The notes beneath the pieces are model-generated. The model had not been told where the DNA came from, did no database searches, and was given only the letters and a program-made list of their open reading frames with translations. From positions 496,001-560,000 of the forward strand of contig NZ_CP080544.1 of the NCBI RefSeq assembly GCF_019551435.1: a stretch of DNA of 64,000 nt, written 5' to 3'. Position numbers and translations under genes: made by a program. Positions within the stretch are counted from its first letter, which is position 1; every line of letters begins with the position of its first letter. The DNA comes from Lysobacter soyae (GTDB lineage: Bacteria > Pseudomonadota > Gammaproteobacteria > Xanthomonadales > Xanthomonadaceae). Below are positions 17,667 to 29,876 of this stretch, one piece after another.

Positions 17667-19532
17667 ATGCAGTTCATCCACACTTCGCACGTTGTGGCCT
17701 TGAAATCAGGCAAAGCGGCACTCCTCGGGGCGATGCTTTCCTGCTTGGCTGCCGGCGCGCTCGCCCAATCGGGCTCGGCACCCCAGCAGGCGTCGATGCA
17801 ACCCACGCAGCTGGTGCGACCGGCGTCTGCGGTTCGCGTCGAGAACGTCGACTTCAAGCGCGGCACCGACGGTTCGGGAAAATTGACCGTACGCTTCAGC
17901 GGTGAGGGCGCGACGCCGGATTTGCGTAACGCCGATGGCAACGTGATCATCGACCTTGGCAACGCCTCGGTGCCTGCGAACTTGCAGCAGCAGTTGAACG
18001 TCAAAGACTTCGCGACCCCGGTCAGCATTGTTGACACCCAACCGAACCGTCTCGTCTTGAATACAACGACGGCGTTCGAGTCGATGGCCTATCAGCACGG
18101 TCGCGAATATGTCGTCGAAGTGGTGCCGCGTACCACCGATCGTGCCGTCGGCAGCGTGGCGTCGGCCATCGCCGGTGCGCGTACAGCTGCCGCTGCACGT
18201 ACACAGGCCTATCGCGGTCGTCCGGTCAACTACAACTTCCAAGACGTTCCGGTTCGCACCGTGTTGCAGCTCTTGGCAGAAGATACCGGCCTCAACATCG
18301 TGGCTTCGGACACCGTTCAAGGCTCCATCACGATTCGTTTGAACAACGTGCCGTGGGATCAAGCGTTGGACGTCATCCTGCGCGCCAAAGGTCTGGACAA
18401 GCGTCGCGACGGCAATGTGATTTGGATTGCACCGGCTGCTGAAATCGCCAAGACCGAGCAAGACAAAGAAGATGCCCGGATCGCATTGGAAAACCGTCAG
18501 GATCTCCAGACCGAGTTCGTGCGCGTCAATTACCACAGTGCCGTTGATATCTACAAAGCAATCACCGAAGCGAAGGGCGTCGGCGGTCAAAGCCAACAGG
18601 GTGGTGGCAGTAACGGCCAGAATCAGGATTCTGGCTTCCTTTCGCCGCGTGGTCGCCTCGTGGCCGATGGTCGCACCAACACATTGATGATCAGCGATAT
18701 TCCGAAGCGTGTCGCTGAAATGAAGCGCTTGATCAATGAAATCGATCGCCCGGTAGACCAAGTCGTCATCGAAGGCCGTATCGTGATCGCGACGGAAAGC
18801 TTCGCGCGTGACTTGGGTGCGCGATTCGGCGTCGGTCGTCGCGGCGGCGGCAACAACCAGTGGGGTATAGGTGGTGGTGATGGCGGCGCTCGCGCCGTGA
18901 TCGGCAACCCGGCTGCCAACACCTACAACTTCAACCTGCCGGCGGCATCGACCTCCACCGCAGCGGCCTTGGGCTACACCTTGCTCGGTGCGAACTTCTC
19001 GCTCGACATCGAACTGTCTGCGATGCAAACCGAAGGTCGCGGTGAAGTGTTGTCGAACCCGCGCATCCTGACCACCAATCAGCGCGAGTCGGTCATCCAA
19101 CAAGGCAAGCAAATCGGCTACGTGACTGTCACCGCCGGTGCCGGTGGTATCGCGATGCCGACGGTCGCCTTCAAGGACGTCTTCCTCGAACTGCGCGTCA
19201 CGCCGACCATCACCAACGACGATCGCGTGTTCCTCAACGTCAAAGTCAACAAAGACGAGCTGGACAGCTGGTTGAATACCTCGATCGGTCAAGTGCCGAT
19301 TATCGCCAAGCGCGCTATCGATACCGCCGCGTTGGTTGAAAACGGTCAAACCGTTGTGATCGGCGGCGTTTACGAGTTCACCGATCAAGACTCGATCAGC
19401 AAAGTCCCCTTCCTTGCGGACATCCCGGTGATCGGCAACCTCTTCAAACAGAAGAGCCGCAACAAGTCGAAGGCCGAGCTGCTTATTTTCCTGACGCCGC
19501 GCATCCTGCACGTCAAACAAAATATGCACTGA
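17667..19532 (+). CDS. pilQ: Type IV pilus secretin PilQ
   Basis: PilQ forms the outer-membrane pore through which the pilus passes. The product has a signal peptide ending in AGALAQ, one visible AMIN domain (peptidoglycan binding, near the N-terminus), an STN/N0 domain starting VNYNFQDVPVRTVLQ, an N1 domain, a Gly-rich loop, and the secretin core including VLSNPRILTTNQ and PFLADIPVIGNLF. At about 621 residues it is shorter than PilQ proteins with two AMIN domains. The start is set at the ATG at 17667, about seven bases after AGGGG; the frame also allows 17649. A terminator follows. Confidence 0.95.
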   Translation: MQFIHTSHVVALKSGKAALLGAMLSCLAAGALAQSGSAPQQASMQPTQLVRPASAVRVENVDFKRGTDGSGKLTVRFSGEGATPDLRNADGNVIIDLGNASVPANLQQQLNVKDFATPVSIVDTQPNRLVLNTTTAFESMAYQHGREYVVEVVPRTTDRAVGSVASAIAGARTAAAARTQAYRGRPVNYNFQDVPVRTVLQLLAEDTGLNIVASDTVQGSITIRLNNVPWDQALDVILRAKGLDKRRDGNVIWIAPAAEIAKTEQDKEDARIALENRQDLQTEFVRVNYHSAVDIYKAITEAKGVGGQSQQGGGSNGQNQDSGFLSPRGRLVADGRTNTLMISDIPKRVAEMKRLINEIDRPVDQVVIEGRIVIATESFARDLGARFGVGRRGGGNNQWGIGGGDGGARAVIGNPAANTYNFNLPAASTSTAAALGYTLLGANFSLDIELSAMQTEGRGEVLSNPRILTTNQRESVIQQGKQIGYVTVTAGAGGIAMPTVAFKDVFLELRVTPTITNDDRVFLNVKVNKDELDSWLNTSIGQVPIIAKRAIDTAALVENGQTVVIGGVYEFTDQDSISKVPFLADIPVIGNLFKQKSRNKSKAELLIFLTPRILHVKQNMH

Positions 19533-19555
19533 TGGCATCTGCCAAACGAACCACA

Positions 19556-19587
19556 GAAAACGGGGCCTTGCGGCTCCGTTTTCTTTT
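19556..19587 (+). terminator. Intrinsic terminator of the pil operon
   Basis: GAAAACGG (19556-19563) pairs with CCGTTTTC (19576-19583) around a GC-rich loop, followed by TTTT. Confidence 0.8.
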
Positions 19588-19676
19588 GCGTGAACGTCAC
19601 GTCTTCCGTGAGGAACAAATAGACGTGCGGCAGGTCAAAATGGGCATTCCCCCGAATTGATGGACGTATCGACCGA

Positions 19677-20663
19677 ATGAATGTCGCGGAAAACGCACTT
19701 TTGTCCCGCTTCCGGCAGCTGCAGTCAGAGCTCTCGGCACGTATTGTCGGTCAATCGCATCTGGTCGAGCGACTGCTGATTGCGCTGCTTGCCGATGGGC
19801 ACTTGTTGGTTGAAGGCGCCCCCGGGCTTGCGAAGACCACGGCCATCAGGGCGCTCGCCGAACGGGTGGATGCGGCCTTCGCGCGCGTGCAATTCACGCC
19901 CGATCTCTTGCCTGCCGATCTGACTGGAACTGAGATCTGGCGTCCGCAAGACTCGCGCTTTGAGTTTGTGCCGGGACCGATCTTCCATTCGGTCGTGCTG
20001 GCCGATGAAATCAATCGAGCGCCTGCCAAAGTGCAGTCGGCACTCCTTGAGGCCATGGGCGAGCGCCAGGTCACCGTCGGGCGTCAAACCTATCCGTTGC
20101 CCGCACTGTTCTTGGTCATGGCGACGCAAAATCCCATCGAACAAGAGGGCACTTTCCCCTTGCCGGAGGCGCAACTTGACAGATTTCTCATGCACGTCGA
20201 AATCGGTTATCCGGATGCAAAGATGGAAAGTGAAATTCTCCGTATTGCGCGTGACAGCGCCCGGGGTGGCGGGACAGCGGCGTCCGGTCACACATCGCAT
20301 ACGTTGAACGAAACCGACATTTTCGCCGCTCGCGAAGCTGTGCTAGATGTCCACATGAGTGAGGCGCTAGAGCGCTATCTGGTGGAAATTATCATGGCGT
20401 CGAGAAAACCCGCGGCCTATGACGCCGAGCTTGCGAGAAATATCGCCTGGGGTGCGAGTCCGCGCGGTTCGATCGCACTCGATCGTTGCGCGCGTGCACG
20501 TGCTTGGCTGCAGGGTCGTGATTACGCGACACCGGATGATGTGCGCGATGTGGCGCCCGATGTGCTTCGCCACCGCATTTTGCCAAGCTATCAAGCCAGT
20601 GCCGAAGGATGGAGCGGCGGCAAACTGGTTCAAGCGTTGATCGATCGCGTGCCTTTGCCGTAA
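19677..20663 (+). CDS. MoxR-family AAA+ ATPase
   Basis: A 328-residue AAA+ ATPase of the MoxR group, which act as chaperones or activators working with VWA-domain partners. Walker A is GAPGLAKT (47-54), Walker B lies in VVLADEINRAP, and the sensor region is VMATQNPIEQEG followed by the FPLPEAQLDRF lid. It is the first gene of a six-gene operon of tightly packed or overlapping frames (DUF58, DUF4381, two VWA proteins, BatD), the classic Bat layout, in which MoxR is expected to act on the VWA proteins at the membrane. Confidence 0.93.
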   Translation: MNVAENALLSRFRQLQSELSARIVGQSHLVERLLIALLADGHLLVEGAPGLAKTTAIRALAERVDAAFARVQFTPDLLPADLTGTEIWRPQDSRFEFVPGPIFHSVVLADEINRAPAKVQSALLEAMGERQVTVGRQTYPLPALFLVMATQNPIEQEGTFPLPEAQLDRFLMHVEIGYPDAKMESEILRIARDSARGGGTAASGHTSHTLNETDIFAAREAVLDVHMSEALERYLVEIIMASRKPAAYDAELARNIAWGASPRGSIALDRCARARAWLQGRDYATPDDVRDVAPDVLRHRILPSYQASAEGWSGGKLVQALIDRVPLP

Positions 20664-20673
20664 GGGCGCGAAG

Positions 20674-21600
20674 ATGGCATTGGTGCGCACAAATGATTCG
20701 ACGGGGCAGGATGTCACCGTGCCGACGGTGGAGGCACTGATCGCGTTGCGTGGCGAAGTCGCGCATCATCGGCCCGCGCGGCGTGCCCAGTCGATCAAGA
20801 TAGGGCCGGCTTTGTCGCCTGTGCGCGGACGTGGAATGGAATATGCCGAATCACGGGATTATGTCGCGGGTGATGATGCGCGCCACATCGATTGGCGCCT
20901 GACCGCACGCATCGGTCGCGCGCACACCAAACTCTTTCAAGCGGAAACGGAACGAATCACCGCGGTCTTGATCGATCTGTCACCGTCCTTGTTTTTCGGG
21001 ACGCGAACGCGATTCAAATCTGTACAAGCCGCGCGCGTGGCAGCCAGCGCGTTATGGAGCGCAGTACGTGATGGCGATCGCGTCGGCTTGGTGATTCCGG
21101 AGGGCACAGCCGCAAGTCCGCGCTTTGCTTCGGGTGTCCGCGGCGCGCTACCGTTGCTTCATGGGTTGGCGCAGGCCTATGCTGCGCCGCGCCCACGTGT
21201 GCAAGGGGCGCTCGTCAATCCTTTGTCATCGTTGGCCAAACGGCTTCGACATGGCGCGCGTTTGGTCATCGTCGCCGATGCACATTCGGTTGCCGAAGTG
21301 CCGGATACCGTCTGGTCGATGCTGCAAGGTATCGAGGTACATGTGGTTCTGATCGTTGATGCGTTGGAACAGCAGCCGCCAGCCAGCACTTTGCCTGCAC
21401 GTGTCGGTGCCTCCCGCGTGTTCTTGAGGTTGGGACAAAGCGAAACAGCGACCCGTTGGCGTGACTATTTCACGACCCCGATTGAAGCCTTCAAAGTCAC
21501 CGCAATGCGGCAGAGACTGCGAATCCACCTCGTGTCTACCGACGACAATGCCACGGAGTGGCTGCACGGGTTCAACGCACCGCAGGCACATGTCGCATGA
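20674..21600 (+). CDS. DUF58 domain protein of the MoxR-Bat operon
   Basis: A 308-residue protein with the DUF58 hallmark GMEYAESRDYVAGDDARHID (about residues 50-69), followed by a WRLTAR segment, then a degenerate VWA-like fold starting AVLIDLSPSLFFG. DUF58 proteins almost always accompany MoxR ATPases, and their biochemical role is not settled. There is no N-terminal membrane anchor. The gene starts 11 bases after moxR and overlaps the DUF4381 gene by four bases (ATGA). Confidence 0.9.
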   Translation: MALVRTNDSTGQDVTVPTVEALIALRGEVAHHRPARRAQSIKIGPALSPVRGRGMEYAESRDYVAGDDARHIDWRLTARIGRAHTKLFQAETERITAVLIDLSPSLFFGTRTRFKSVQAARVAASALWSAVRDGDRVGLVIPEGTAASPRFASGVRGALPLLHGLAQAYAAPRPRVQGALVNPLSSLAKRLRHGARLVIVADAHSVAEVPDTVWSMLQGIEVHVVLIVDALEQQPPASTLPARVGASRVFLRLGQSETATRWRDYFTTPIEAFKVTAMRQRLRIHLVSTDDNATEWLHGFNAPQAHVA

Positions 21601-22055
21601 GTCCCGGCAAGGAAATCGTCCTGCGTGACGTTCACGATGTACCGGTGCCGCCACTGTGGCCGCTGACCGCCGCGTGGTGGGGGGTCATTGTTTGTGTCCT
21701 GCTCGTGTTGATCGCACTCTGTTTGGGGCAATGGCGCATCCGGCAAAAACGTCTGCATGCAGAGCGGCTTTTTGACGAATCCGTCGCCAAGGCGACCTCG
21801 CCTGAGCAGAAATTGCAGATCATGTCGGAACTGTTGCGCAGATCGGCACGCAAGATCCGAGCCGATGCCGACACGCTGACCGGCAACGCTTGGCTTGAAC
21901 TACTTGAAGCGGGAATGCCATCGGGCAGCTTCACCACCGAGCCCGGCAACCTCATTGCCTCAGGGCTTTTCATGGCGGATGTGTCAGCCGAAACCGTTGA
22001 GCAGATCGAAGCACGTGTACGCACGCGATTCGTCTCCTGGATGACCGGGCGATGA
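21597..22055 (+). CDS. DUF4381 single-pass membrane protein
   Basis: A 152-residue protein with a short N-terminal segment (IVLRDVHDVPVPPLWPLTAA), one strong membrane helix (about 21-43), and a cytoplasmic helical domain containing LSELLRRSARKI-like and TGNAWLELLE segments. It occupies the place of the small DUF4381 protein found in proteobacterial MoxR-Bat operons. The ATG at 21597 overlaps the previous stop; the longer frame from 21558 is rejected for that reason. Its role is probably to anchor the complex. Confidence 0.85.
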   Translation: MSPGKEIVLRDVHDVPVPPLWPLTAAWWGVIVCVLLVLIALCLGQWRIRQKRLHAERLFDESVAKATSPEQKLQIMSELLRRSARKIRADADTLTGNAWLELLEAGMPSGSFTTEPGNLIASGLFMADVSAETVEQIEARVRTRFVSWMTGR

Positions 22056-23049
22056 TGGATGCGTTCCAGCTTTGGCACTTCGCGACGCCGCAGTGGTTGT
22101 GGGCGCTGCCATTGCCTGTGCTCATTGCGCTGCTTCCTGCTGTGCGAAAGTCCGGCGCCGCGGCACTGAAACATCCGGATCAATCACCCCTCAATGACAT
22201 CGCTCAAGCATCAGTCGGGCGCGGCCGGGGATTTGCTTTACCGGTTCTTTTGCTCATTGCGTGGGTGGCCTTGTGTGTTGCTGCCGCGCGCCCGCAGAGT
22301 TTTGGGAATGCCATCCAACCCCCGGTCAGTGGGCGCGGCATGATGCTTGCGGTGGACTTGTCCGGCTCCATGCAAGAAGAAGATATGCAGCTGGGTGGGC
22401 GTGACGTCGATCGTTTGACTGCGGCGAAAGCCGTGATCTCGGACTTTCTCGACGCGCGAAGTGGTGACCGTGTGGGGCTCGTGGTTTTCGGTGACCGGGC
22501 GTTTGTGTTGACTCCCGTCACCTCGGATTTGAATGCGGTGCGCGAGCAGCTCGCCGACACCGTTGTGGGGCTGCCGGGGCAATCCACCGCCATTGGTGAT
22601 GCCATCGCGCTGTCTGTCAAACGCTTGATCAAACTACCGACGCAGGCGCGCGTCCTTATCGTGTTGACCGACGGCGTGAATACCGCAGGGCAATTGACGC
22701 CTTTGAAGGCCGCGGAACTTGCCCGAGACAACAACGTGCGTATCCACACGATCGCGATGGGTGGTGACGGGATGGTGTCGATCTTCGGAATGCAATTGCC
22801 CGCAGGCGCGGGTGATGTGGATGAAGCTACCTTGTCAGAGATCGCGCGTATGACCGGTGGCCAATTTTTCCGGGCACGCGATACGGAATCGTTGGCGAAG
22901 ATCTACGGAGAGATCAATCGGCTGGAGCCGACGCCGGCGAAAGCGCGTGCCATTCGACCGACGATCGAGCACTACTATTCGGCGCTACTCTTCGCTGCAG
23001 CCACTTTGTTGCTGTGGCTGTTGGTCGGCGGGTGGGTGAGGAGGCGCGA

Positions 23050-23053
<4 letters not shown>
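22052..23053 (+). CDS. batA: VWA-domain membrane protein (BatA-like)
   Basis: A 333-residue membrane protein with two N-terminal helices, a von Willebrand factor A domain in the middle and a C-terminal membrane helix just before WVRRRE. The MIDAS metal site is intact: DLSGS at 102-106, with a later conserved threonine/aspartate segment (VLTDGVNT). In Bat operons such proteins are thought to form a periplasmic or membrane complex with the next gene, linked in Bacteroides to oxygen tolerance; the role in gammaproteobacteria is uncertain. It overlaps both neighbours by four bases. An alternative start is the ATG at 22055. Confidence 0.9.
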
Positions 23054-24731
<1,678 letters not shown>

Positions 24732-24735
<4 letters not shown>

Positions 24736-26399
24736 AGCGATTGTGCGCACTCGTTTGCCTCGTTGCAGGTCTTTCGTCGCCGATGCTCTTGGCGGACACG
24801 CGTGCGTCCGTCAACCGCACGTCGATCCATGCCGATGAAAGCGTGCGCTTGGTGATCGAGACTGACGCACGGCAAGCGCCTGACGAAACGGCCTTCGCCA
24901 GAGATTTCGTCATCACCGCACGTTCGACGGGACGCAGCGTCAGTTATGCCGGTGGACGCATGCGATTGTCCACGCGCTACGAATACGAACTGTCGCCCCG
25001 CCGCGAGGGCCGCATCGTCATCCCGTCATTGCGAGTGGGTAACGACAACACCTCGGTCCTTGTCGTTGATGTGTTGAGCGGCAGTACAAGCAATGGCAGA
25101 AGCCCGAACGACTCGGCGGCAAGCAGCACGCAGGATGTGTTCATTCGGACCACGGTGGATAGCCGGCAACCGTTCGTCCAACAGGGTGTGTTGATGACGG
25201 TGCGTTTTTATGTCGGTCGCTCGATGATCGATGCGGCATTGGATCAGCCATCCATTGATGGCGCGTCAATGCAGCAAGTGGCCAGTGACGTTCAAACGTC
25301 TGAAAACCTCGGTGGTCGAAATTTCCAAGTCGTGACACGGCAGTATTGGGTGGTGCCGGATCGGCCGGGACGACTCCGAATCCCCGGCGCGCGCTTGGTC
25401 GGCACCACTGCGGGTGGTTTCTTCGATGAGGCCTTTGGTGACGGTCTCGAACGCGTCAATGCCGTTGCCGATACCTTGGTGCTCGATGTTCAGCCCCAAC
25501 CAGCGGATGCGCCGGCTGATTGGTTGCCCATTCGCCATTTGGGACTGCGTTACTTGACGTTGCCGAATAGCGAAGTCGGTGCGGAAAAGCCAGGCCGGGT
25601 GGTCATTGAAATGGTGGCAGATGGCGCGATGCCGGCGGATTTGCCGAGCTTGGATCTCGATGCCAACAACGCGGCGCAGGTCTATCCGGAGCCAGCCGAA
25701 TCCAAATTTGCCATTCGCAACGGACGCATGATCACCACCGTGACGCGCGCGTTTTCGGTTCTCCCAACGCAAGCGGGTGACATTCGCCTCACGGTGCCGC
25801 CCATCGATTGGTGGAATACCGCAGAGCGACGCCACGAGTCGGCGGCGTTAGCGCCTCAAGTCTTGCGTGTGTCGGGCGACGCAACGTTTTCCGCCGACGG
25901 CAATAAAACAACGGCGGCTGGCAAAAATGTAGATGCGCCGCGACCTGTGCTTCGGCAGGTCGTCATTGGGTCGTTGATGGCGGTTGTTCTCGCGGCCCTC
26001 GCTATCGCCGCGTGGATTGGGATCAAACGCCGCAGCAAGACACCACCGCCCACGCGAAGCGGGCGAGGGCACTCTCTGCCTGCGGGCGCGCCGGTGGATC
26101 AGATGAAACCCGAACCCCTGTCTGTCGCGTTGTCGTCCGGACAGTTGCCGCGCATTGCGGCGGCACTTTGCGCACTCAGCGAGCCGCCAACAACGCGCCT
26201 GGAGGTCATCCCTGCGCGTCTTGCCAATGCGCAACAACAGGAGGCGGTCAACGCGCTCGAGGCCGCGCTATGGGGCGGCGCGGATGTGGAAAAAGCCCTC
26301 GGCCTGTTACGCAGCGCGTTTTCCACAAAGCCTGAATGGGTGAAAGGGCTGCCCGAGCGAGATGACACCGGCCTGCCGCCACTCTATCCGACCGCATAG
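24732..26399 (+). CDS. batD: BatD family protein
   Basis: A 555-residue protein, last of the MoxR-Bat operon. It has a signal peptide (MKRLCALVCLVAGLSSPMLL), a long periplasmic region with repeated immunoglobulin-like beta-sandwich segments typical of BatD (YEYELSPRREGRIVIPSLRV, QYWVVPDRPGRLRIPG), a membrane helix at about 415-435, and a basic cytoplasmic tail. It overlaps the preceding stop by four bases. BatD proteins are believed to interact with the VWA proteins in the periplasm. No terminator was identified in the 51-base gap before the next gene. Confidence 0.88.
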
Positions 26400-26450
26400 C
26401 CCGCCCTACCTTTTGTTAAGCTCGCTCACTGATACGTTTCAGGAACGCGC

Positions 26451-27791
26451 ATGCATCTGGATTCAACTCCCGCCGAAACCGGCAAGAAGGGCGGTCTCGC
26501 TTTGCATATCAAAGTGCTGATCGGCTTCATTCTCGGCACCGTGCTGGGCCTGGTTGTGCATGCATCCATGGCAGATGCCTCATGGGTGCACATGCTGATT
26601 GAATACTTCACCAAGCCCTTCGGTCAGATCTTCCTCAATCTGCTCTTCATGCTCGTCGTGCCCTTGATGTTTTCCGCACTCGTATTGGGCGTGGCGGAAT
26701 TGGGCGACATTGCTTCGCTCGGCCGATTGGGTTGGAAAACCTTGACCTATACCGCCACCGTCACGGCCGCTGCGGTGGGTATCGGTTTGCTCTGCGTCAA
26801 TGTGTTCCAACCGGGTTCGCATATGGACCCGAACCTCGTGCAACAAGCGATGAGCAATGCGCAGGCAGGTGAAATTGTCGATAAGGGCAACGCGCTGAAC
26901 TTCATCGATCTGATCGTCAATATTGTTCCGCACAACATCGTCGGCGCGATGGCCGACGACAAGCAAAAACTGGGCATCGTGTTCTTTGCACTGATGTTCG
27001 GCATCGGCCTCGTGATGAAGCCGACGCCCGGTACGCGCGCGTTCAAGAATGCGATGCACGGGTTGTTCGAGATCTGCATGCACTTGATCGGCATGTTCAT
27101 CAAGCTGGCGCCGTATGCAGTTGCTGCATTCATGTTCAACCTCACGGCGCAGCTGGGTCTTGAAGTCATCAAGAGCCTGGCGTGGTTCGTGATCACCGTG
27201 TTGGTGGCGCTCGCCATTCACGGCTTCGTGGTGCTGCCGCTTTGGGTGCGCATCATGGGCGGCATGGGCCCGCGCACGTTCTTCCGCGGTACGCAGGAAG
27301 CGACCCTCACGGCATTTGCCACGGCCTCTTCGACGGCAACCCTGCCGGTGACCCTGCGCGTCGCCGAAGAAAATTTGAAGTTGCCGCGCAAAGTGTCGCG
27401 ATTCGTGCTGACGGTGGGCGCATCGGCGAATCACCACGGCACAGCTTTGTTTGAAGGCATCACGGTGCTCTTTCTGGCGCAGGTGTACAACATGCATCTG
27501 CCGCTCAGCACGCAGCTGATGGTGCTGGTGTTGTGCATCTTGGGCGGGATCGGCACGGCGGGTATTCCGTCAGGCTCCCTGCCGGTGATCGCCATGATTT
27601 GCGGCATTATCGGTTTGAAGCCTGAAGGCATCGGCATCATCCTCGGGGTGAATACCTTCCTCGATATGTGCCGCACAGCGTTGAATGTGACCGGTGATTT
27701 GGCCACTGCCGTGGTCGTCTCCAATCGCAGTGGTGAGACCGATTTGCCAGATGACGACACCATGGCGCATTTGGAAGAAATCGTGCGCTGA
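26451..27791 (+). CDS. Dicarboxylate/amino acid:cation symporter (SLC1 family)
   Basis: A 446-residue secondary transporter of the DAACS (GltP/DctA) family that imports C4-dicarboxylates or acidic amino acids with Na+ or H+. Eight membrane helices and two re-entrant loops are expected. The serine-rich hairpin motif appears as FATASSTATLPVT and the second signature as GIPSGSLPVIAMI. Substrate cannot be decided from sequence. AGGAACGC precedes the ATG. It is monocistronic, ended by the terminator at 27847-27881. Confidence 0.9.
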   Translation: MHLDSTPAETGKKGGLALHIKVLIGFILGTVLGLVVHASMADASWVHMLIEYFTKPFGQIFLNLLFMLVVPLMFSALVLGVAELGDIASLGRLGWKTLTYTATVTAAAVGIGLLCVNVFQPGSHMDPNLVQQAMSNAQAGEIVDKGNALNFIDLIVNIVPHNIVGAMADDKQKLGIVFFALMFGIGLVMKPTPGTRAFKNAMHGLFEICMHLIGMFIKLAPYAVAAFMFNLTAQLGLEVIKSLAWFVITVLVALAIHGFVVLPLWVRIMGGMGPRTFFRGTQEATLTAFATASSTATLPVTLRVAEENLKLPRKVSRFVLTVGASANHHGTALFEGITVLFLAQVYNMHLPLSTQLMVLVLCILGGIGTAGIPSGSLPVIAMICGIIGLKPEGIGIILGVNTFLDMCRTALNVTGDLATAVVVSNRSGETDLPDDDTMAHLEEIVR

Positions 27792-27846
27792 CGCTGCATC
27801 CCGCATACGCATGTGCCGTGATCCGATCCGGCGCATGTGGGAGAAT

Positions 27847-27881
27847 AGAGGTGCCCGTGGTCCGCGGGCGCCTCTTTTTTT
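27847..27881 (+). terminator. Intrinsic terminator between the symporter and tkt
   Basis: AGAGGTGCCCG (27847-27857) pairs with CGGGCGCCTCT (about 27865-27875), with one G-T pair, followed by T to 27881. The tkt start codon is only six bases after the T run, so the hairpin also sits in or just before the tkt leader. Confidence 0.85.
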
Positions 27882-27887
27882 GCCGAT

Positions 27888-29876
27888 ATGACGACGCCCA
27901 GCCGCCGCGACCTCGCCAACGCCCTACGCTTTCTTGCCATTGACGCGGTGCAAGCCGCCAACTCCGGACATCCGGGCATGCCCATGGGCATGGCCGATAT
28001 CGCCGAAGTGCTGTGGAACGACTACCTCAGCCACAATCCCGGCAACCCCAAATGGTTGAATCGCGACCGCTTTGTGTTGTCCAACGGTCACGGCTCCATG
28101 CTGCAGTACGGCTTGCTGCATTTGGCGGGCTACGACTTGGGTATCGAGGATCTGAAGCGGTTCCGCCAGTTCGAATCGCGCACGCCGGGCCACCCGGAAA
28201 ATTTCATGACCGCGGGCATTGAAACCACGACCGGCCCGTTGGGACAAGGACTTGCCAACGCTGTCGGCATGGCACTTGCGGAAAAGCTTTTGGCGCAGCG
28301 ATTCAATCGCGAAGATTTGAATATCGTCGACCATCGCACCTGGGTCTTCATGGGTGATGGCTGCTTGATGGAAGGCATCAGCCATGAGGCGGCGTCCTTG
28401 GCCGGTACCTGGCACTTGAACAAGCTGGTCGCGTTCTGGGATGACAACCACATCAGCATCGACGGTGATGTCGAAGGCTGGTTTACCGATGACACGCCGG
28501 CGCGATTCGAAGCCTATGGCTGGAAAGTGATCCGCAACGTCAACGGTCACGATCCGGTTGAATTGAAGACCGCGATCGACACAGCGATGTCCGTCGATGA
28601 CCGACCGGTGCTGATCTGCTGTCGCACGACGATTGGTTTTGGTTCGCCGAACAAGGCCGGCAAAGAATCGAGCCATGGCGCCCCCTTGGGCGCCGAAGAA
28701 ATCGCGCTAACCCGTGAAGCACTTGAATGGCCCCATGCACCGTTTGAAATGCCTGCGGACATCGCGGCGGGTTGGGACGCGCGTTCGCGCGGCGACGCCC
28801 AAGAACAGGCATGGAACGCCTTGTTCGCCAACTATCGTGCCGCCCATCCGGCCATGGCGGAAGAATTCGAGCAACGGATGCGCGGTGAGTTACCTGCCGT
28901 GTTCGAACCGGCCGCGCAAGCCTACATCGAGAAGCTGCAAGCGGAAGGACCGACGGTGGCGAGTCGGAAAGCCTCGCAAATGGCGATTGAAGCGTTCGCG
29001 CCGTTGCTGCCGCAATTGGTGGGTGGATCAGCCGATCTTGCGCATTCCAATTTGACTTTGTGGAAGGGTAGCAAGAGCGTCAACTCCGATGACGCCAATG
29101 CCAATTACATCTATTTCGGTGTTCGCGAATTTGCCATGACCGCGATCAGTAACGGCTTGGCATTGCACGGCGGCTTCATTCCCTACGATGCGACGTTCCT
29201 CGTGTTTAGTGATTACGCACGCAACGCGGTGCGCATGAGTGCGTTGATGGGCGCGCGCGCGATTCATGTCTATACGCATGATTCGATCGGTTTGGGTGAA
29301 GACGGTCCGACCCACCAACCGGTGGAGCACATGGCGTCATTGCGTTACATCCCGAACAATGACGTTTGGCGCCCGTGTGATGCGGTCGAAAGTGCTGTCG
29401 CTTGGCGCGCCGCCATCGAACGCGCCGACGGGCCGAGCTGCTTGGTGTTCAGTCGTCAGAACTTGCCGCACCAACCGCGCGACGCCACGCAATTGGCCAA
29501 CATCGCGCGCGGTGGCTACATTCTGAAAGACAGCGTGGGTACGCCGGAAGTGATTCTGATTGCCACCGGTTCGGAAGTCGGTCTTGCCATGCAAGCGGCC
29601 GAAAAACTCGGCGATGGTGTGCGCGTCGTTTCGATGCCAAGTACCGATGTGTTTGACCGCCAAGACGACACCTATCGTGCGCATGTGCTGCCCGGTGCAT
29701 GCCGCAAGCGTGTTGCCATTGAAGCCGGTACCGCTGATTTCTGGCGCAAATATGTCGGTTTGGACGGCGCCGTGATCGGTATGCACGGCTACGGCGCATC
29801 GGCCCCGGCCGACGTGCTGTTCCAGCACTTCGGTTTCACGGTGGATGCCGTGGTAAACGCGGTCAGTTCGCTCTAA
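27888..29876 (+). CDS. tkt: Transketolase
   Basis: Thiamine-diphosphate enzyme of the pentose phosphate pathway that moves two-carbon units between sugar phosphates. At 662 residues it has the usual length. The TPP motif begins [13 protein letters not shown] and ends near the [10 protein letters not shown] segment; the N-terminal signature is [18 protein letters not shown]; the pyrimidine-domain signature is [15 protein letters not shown]. The ATG at 27888 has no Shine-Dalgarno sequence and stands right after a terminator hairpin, an odd arrangement. The 3' end overlaps the convergent YeeE gene by 14 bases. Confidence 0.96.
   Translation: MTTPSRRDLANALRFLAIDAVQAANSGHPGMPMGMADIAEVLWNDYLSHNPGNPKWLNRDRFVLSNGHGSMLQYGLLHLAGYDLGIEDLKRFRQFESRTPGHPENFMTAGIETTTGPLGQGLANAVGMALAEKLLAQRFNREDLNIVDHRTWVFMGDGCLMEGISHEAASLAGTWHLNKLVAFWDDNHISIDGDVEGWFTDDTPARFEAYGWKVIRNVNGHDPVELKTAIDTAMSVDDRPVLICCRTTIGFGSPNKAGKESSHGAPLGAEEIALTREALEWPHAPFEMPADIAAGWDARSRGDAQEQAWNALFANYRAAHPAMAEEFEQRMRGELPAVFEPAAQAYIEKLQAEGPTVASRKASQMAIEAFAPLLPQLVGGSADLAHSNLTLWKGSKSVNSDDANANYIYFGVREFAMTAISNGLALHGGFIPYDATFLVFSDYARNAVRMSALMGARAIHVYTHDSIGLGEDGPTHQPVEHMASLRYIPNNDVWRPCDAVESAVAWRAAIERADGPSCLVFSRQNLPHQPRDATQLANIARGGYILKDSVGTPEVILIATGSEVGLAMQAAEKLGDGVRVVSMPSTDVFDRQDDTYRAHVLPGACRKRVAIEAGTADFWRKYVGLDGAVIGMHGYGASAPADVLFQHFGFTVDAVVNAVSSL

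Noticed and set aside
17706-19538. 610-codon minus-strand open frame opposite pilQ
   Set aside because: Antisense shadow of a real secretin gene; composition rich in His, Arg and Asp with no recognisable domain.
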